Positions 59,993 to 64,000 of a stretch of 64,000 nucleotides of DNA are shown in pieces (position 1 is the first letter of the stretch; each line of letters begins with the position of its first letter). Where the stretch lies: assembly GCA_016748015.1 (NCBI GenBank), contig JAAOMT010000261.1, positions 237,272 through 301,271 of the forward strand, read 5' to 3'. The position numbers were made by a program, and so were the translations under genes. The notes under the pieces were generated by a model that saw only the letters and a list, made by a program, of their open reading frames with translations, did not search any database and was not told the DNA's origin. Source of the DNA: Geosiphon pyriformis (lineage: Eukaryota > Glomeromycota > Glomeromycetes > Archaeosporales > Geosiphonaceae).

Positions 59993-61806
59993 GTGGCGAC
60001 TATTGGAACAATAGGAAAGGACCACTCCTTGTACGGAAAAGCACTATTTCAATACTTTCGAAAAGATCTAGAAATATCAGCAAGAACCACTTATGCAGAA
60101 AGTGATTTTTGTAACTATATCAACGCAAAAATTGACTGCTTGTTAGGCTGCACAACTGATACAGAAAGACTTGGAGAACAAATCTATCAAAGTTTACTAG
60201 GGTACTCAACAGCCACGACTACCCGAGCAATTGCTGAAACTCTGTACATAATTGATACAGACATTAAATATTATGTGGCACAACAATTCCCTCAAGTACA
60301 ACAACCAGTGGAATCCGATCCTAAAGAATACAAAAACGAATCCAACAATCCCGTAACTGTCCAAGCCAAGTCCACGGTAAACAAGAAACCAAGAGTCCTC
60401 TCCCCAACAACTCTATCATACCATCAGACACCCCAAAGTAGAATTGTATTCAACCCACCCCTGGAAACCCAGTCAGAAACACCATGAACTCCTGGAAATT
60501 CACACCCTTGAAATCAACACAGTTGGACCAAATCACTAAGAAAATATGGATCGCTGTTTGGAAATCTTATCCCAGCAGCCAGTCAAACAGAAAGAAACCC
60601 GTCAACTTGAGAACAGCCACCAGCACAAAACCTAGCAGAATCAGCATCTCCCCTGATGGAAGAAACAGCTATTTTACAACCTATTGGTTCAAACGACAAA
60701 AGAAAGCAACCAGCATTAGCACCTGGAGAACACTCGAATACGCAGACACCAATCCCTTTAAACATAACCAGTAACACCCCACCCATTAACCAGATCATGA
60801 CTTACTGGGATATTATTAAATTGGAAAAATTCTCAGTAAAAAAGATAACGCATATTCTTAGATCGTAGATGCCAAGAAAGCAATTACTGCTAATGGTTGG
60901 AACGATGACCATACAGTTCAGGCACTGCCATTCTTTCTGACCGAAACTGCCGATTTGTGGTACCAGAGCTTGGCAGAGAAGCCTATCTCTTTTACTGAGT
61001 TTAAACTCGCATTTTTGCAATACTTCTGTGACCCCAATACGTTAATCCGATTGCAGAATCAATTCAGCATAATTAAACAAAAAGATCACAAAGCAGTAAC
61101 TACTTATCTTGGACAATTCAATCAAATCCTGCGTCAAATATTAGCTATCGAAAAGGACTACTATACCGTGGTGCAAGTTCTTAATCAATTCATTAAAGGA
61201 TTGTGAAGTAGTATTCTAAGATCCATAAGACTCTGCCATCCGACCAGTTTACAAGATGCCATCACTCTCGTTTGCAATTTTGAATCTGCAGAACAAGAAG
61301 CAAACCATACCCAAGCTGTTAATTTAGCCATTAATGGAACCTCTGACATCGATGCAAAGATAACCCAATTGAGTGAAAAACTAACTCAAAAAATTGAGGG
61401 ATTCTTAGCTGGAACTACAGAAACTTACCAACCACCCCAATGGAGAGAAAATAACAACAACAGCAAATACCCACAGCAACAGAACTATCAGCAACAGCAA
61501 CAACCTTGGAGATCTGATCCCTACAACTGTTACTACTGCCAGAAATCTGGACACATTGCCCGTAACTGCAGAAGGAAGATCATGAACCAAAATCAAGGAA
61601 ACCCAATACCAGCAACCCAGATATCAGCAAAACATGGTACCCCAATATTTCATACCTCAGAATCAACCACCTCTATATGCACAACAAGTCCCGTACACTC
61701 AACCACCACCCCAGAATTATTATCAACCACCACCAATGACACAAGCAATCCCTTACTATTAAACTTCCCCTTACAGCCCATCCAGATCTTGAGCTATAGA
61801 CTATAA
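59993..61806 (+). pseudogene. LTR element gag (capsid-nucleocapsid), broken
   Basis: The N-terminal part reads from a GTG at 59993 (ATIGTIGKDHSLYGKALFQY), where an ATG would be expected, so the start codon seems mutated. Frames change around 60480-60870. The capsid-like retrotransposon gag domain is clear at about 60870-61206 (LPFFLTETADLWYQSLAEKP), stopped by TGA at 61204, followed by a Gln/Asn-rich segment and a CCHC knuckle CYYCQKSGHIARNC near 61530-61571. It would form the particle that packages element RNA. Not intact. Confidence 0.75.
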
Positions 61807-62099
61807 TCAGGGATGGAGGAATCTCAACAACAATCAGGTGCAAACCAACAGTGGACCATCTCGACCAATCCCTTGCAGTCCTGCCTAATCTCGACCAACA
61901 CCAACTGAATACCTGAATCAAGCTTCCTATCTTGGTCTTATGGAAGACCAGAGTTTTGATAAATCTACACTTGTGGAAGGGGGAGATATAGAACAAATCT
62001 CCCAACCTTCCAAGCAAACAAAAAGCAATATTCCACCAGCCACTATTACCGAAGACACCACCCTAGTCATCATATTTCCTTTTGACATTGATAATTTGA

Positions 62100-64000
62100 A
62101 CACACATAGCCTTTTTAGTGGAGCAGCCATCAATTAGGATAAACCAATAACAGCCCTATACACCGATGCCAGAGTTGAAGAAATAGACATTAAATTAATC
62201 CTGGATAGTGGATTAACTGGTAGCATAATCACGAAGCAGCTTATAGACTAACTAGGTTGCCAAGTAGACCATGCCGCTACCGCCCGGATCATTACAGTGG
62301 ATGGGAACACAAAAACCCCGATAGGAGAAATTGACAACTTCCCCTTCGAGATTAATAGAATTCAAATTCCTACCAAAGTACTCATTATGGAAGCTATTCA
62401 ATATCAAGCTCTAATAGGAAATGACTGGTTGTTAAAAGCCAATACTACTCTCAACTGGAACACCTAAAAACTTCAACTCATGTTCAACGGACAGCATGCC
62501 CGAGTTCCAGCTATGTGCGGACACTTTAAAAACCAACGTACCAAGGAACCCCTTATTGAATTTGAAGACACATTAATGCCACCAACTATTGAGACCTATC
62601 AGGTTTTATGGGCGGATGATTATCAAACTGAACTACCCCCACCACCAACCTGGAAAGAAAAAGGAAAAGGCAGAGCTGAAGAAGAACCCCAATTGTTATC
62701 ACTAGGATATGTAACTTCGGACCAAAGAAACTTATTTTACCAACCCCCAAGACTAATATGTGTCGATTGTGGAAAAAAACTATCCACTATGGGCGCATGT
62801 ATCAGGGACAATGAAAAATAACCCACCGCCACCAAATACTATTGCAGGCCTTGTTTACTGGAAAGATTTGGACGACCAAAACAACAAGGCAAGTGGAACC
62901 ACACGCTGTGCCTTGCATATGGTGAAATCCTGCCAGATAAAAGACTCTGGAATGATGTGCTTGGCAGAGGAGGAACATACGATGAGACTTGTCAATACAT
63001 TATATTAATCAATGATTGGGTATGAAAGGGAACTCCCATCGAGAACGCTTGGAAACAAGCACTTAACAGGCTAGATGGTTATCCACATGATGACCACAAA
63101 ATCTGGAGAATGGCAAGCACCAAGGCCAAAGGTGCCATGTCCAAAGAAATACGAGAAATTAAGGACAACTCTTGGATGCCTGAATATACTGAACCCAACT
63201 ACCCTGAGAATAATTTCTTTACAGATAACCCAGACGCATTTCAGAACTAATATCAGGAATTGGCCCCAACTCGCGAGAAACAGGAGCAAAGGTTGGCCGA
63301 TTTGAATACCAAACTATGTGATTACTATTTGATCCCCTGTCACTTCCAGTACTGCGATGAATGTGATCTTATGTTCAATCCACCTCCAAGAATACTGTTT
63401 CTAATCACCAAACTACCTGAGCCCAAAGAAGAGGTATTGATCACCAAGGACATGTCATTTTAAGATCCAACTAAGGATACTGAAACAGAACAGTATCTTA
63501 CATATCCTGACCTATCTAAAGAACTAAAGCTAAAATGGTACAGTGACAACGAGGAAGGAATCTGCCCCAAAAGAGCACATGACACCAATGCCGATTTCGA
63601 CCTATGATATCCTGGACAATCACTCATCATTATAGCCCCACATTCCCTCGTAAAAATAGATCTTAAGATAGCATTAGAAATTCCTGTTAGTACAATGGTA
63701 CAAGTTGCCTTTTGATCTAGTCTAACCAAGAAAAAAATTGACATAAAAGGAGGAATCATCGATGCTGGTTACACAGGAAACATCATTGTGATGCTACAGA
63801 ACAATTTGAACAGACCCTACAAAATAGAATCACAAGAAAAGATTGCCCAAACTATCTTCCTACCTCTAGTTAAAATACCCCAATTAACCCCAGTAACAAC
63901 CCGAAAAGAGTTAGGCCTCACTGCCTAAGGAATCAATGGATTTGAATCAAGTAGAAGAGGAAACGTACTGGTTAATTTCATGGAAGAAGACAGTGACCAG
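62100..64000 (+). pseudogene. LTR element protease and dUTPase-like polyprotein, broken
   Basis: One frame with about ten stops. An aspartic protease is seen at about 62155-62460: catalytic LILDSGLTGS followed later by YQALIGNDWLL. A region with two Cys pairs follows (CVDCGKK near 62761; YYCRPC near 62842). From about 63655 there is a dUTPase-like domain: KIALEIPVSTMVQVAF, then stop TGA where an Arg is expected, SSLTKKK, GGIIDAGYTGNI, KIAQTIF and a glycine-rich end GINGFESS. dUTPase keeps uracil out of DNA. Stops are TAA, TAG and TGA. The frame is open at the window edge. Confidence 0.7.

Larger units (their letters stand above)
58823..64000 (+). mobile_element. Ty3/Gypsy-type LTR retrotransposon, partial
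   Basis: Order: LTR (58823-59931), primer-binding site, gag with CCHC knuckle, aspartic protease, a Cys-pair domain and a dUTPase-like domain, then the window ends before RT and integrase. It sits inside a LINE fragment, so it is the younger insertion. The coding part has many TAA/TGA/TAG stops, most at places where a CAA, CAG or CGA codon would fit, the mark of C-to-T decay. The Ty3 assignment rests on gag/protease type only, as RT is not visible. Confidence 0.82.

Noticed and set aside
1-64000. CRISPR arrays, bacterial operons outside the transposon, rRNA genes
   Set aside because: No regularly spaced identical repeats, no rRNA-like sequence, and genes outside the TIR element have spliceosomal introns.

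Overview
ORGANISM. The window looks like nuclear DNA of an AT-rich, intron-rich fungus. The best fit is an arbuscular mycorrhizal fungus (Glomeromycotina, Rhizophagus-like). Reasons: many short GT-AG introns, housekeeping genes of fungal type, large AT-rich blocks of decayed transposons, a LINE family with APE, RT and RNase H domains, and a Ty3-like element with a dUTPase-like domain. The species call is inference from content, not from a database match. LAYOUT. 1-6215: an unrecognised conserved multi-exon gene, then SOF1 (ribosome biogenesis). 6216-15883: very AT-rich DNA without genes, holding two diverged direct copies of an old repeat. 15884-24642: a decayed near-complete LINE followed by two shortened relatives, each with its own 3' tail. 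24995-45386: a compact gene island: APN2(+), FYV7(-), a CSC1/OSCA channel(+), DOA1/PLAA(-), PAM16(-), a NOL11-like gene(-), RPB4(-) and alanine aminotransferase(+). 45531-52724: a 7.2-kb DNA transposon with perfect 34-bp terminal inverted repeats. 52932-58095: IPK1(+), HAP5/NF-YC(-) and a CINP-like gene(+). 58546-64000: an internally deleted LINE copy interrupted by a Ty3-like LTR retrotransposon that runs off the window. MAIN OBSERVATION. In the 45.5-52.7 kb transposon, three intronless, closely spaced, same-strand genes (a DDE-type transposase and two coiled-coil proteins) stay in one frame across many TGA codons. Ten of the eleven in-frame interruptions are TGA, one is TAA, none is TAG, and I saw no frameshift. 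The TGA positions read well as tryptophan. By contrast, the LINE and LTR relics nearby carry mixed TAA/TAG/TGA stops and frameshifts. This is what genes written for a UGA=Trp code would look like (Mollicutes, including the Mycoplasma-related endobacteria of these fungi, or mitochondria). The same transposon also carries a gene with spliceosomal-type introns. I propose an element that mixes, or has moved between, two genetic codes; this is an inference needing database and long-read checks. SECONDARY OBSERVATIONS. Three genes each show a GC-AG intron fixed by reading frame. Two genes (SOF1, PAM16) have a coding first exon that is only the ATG. APN2 has two PCNA-interaction motifs and 25-nt and 14-nt micro-exons. 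The aminotransferase has a nested second ATG after a mitochondrial-type leader.
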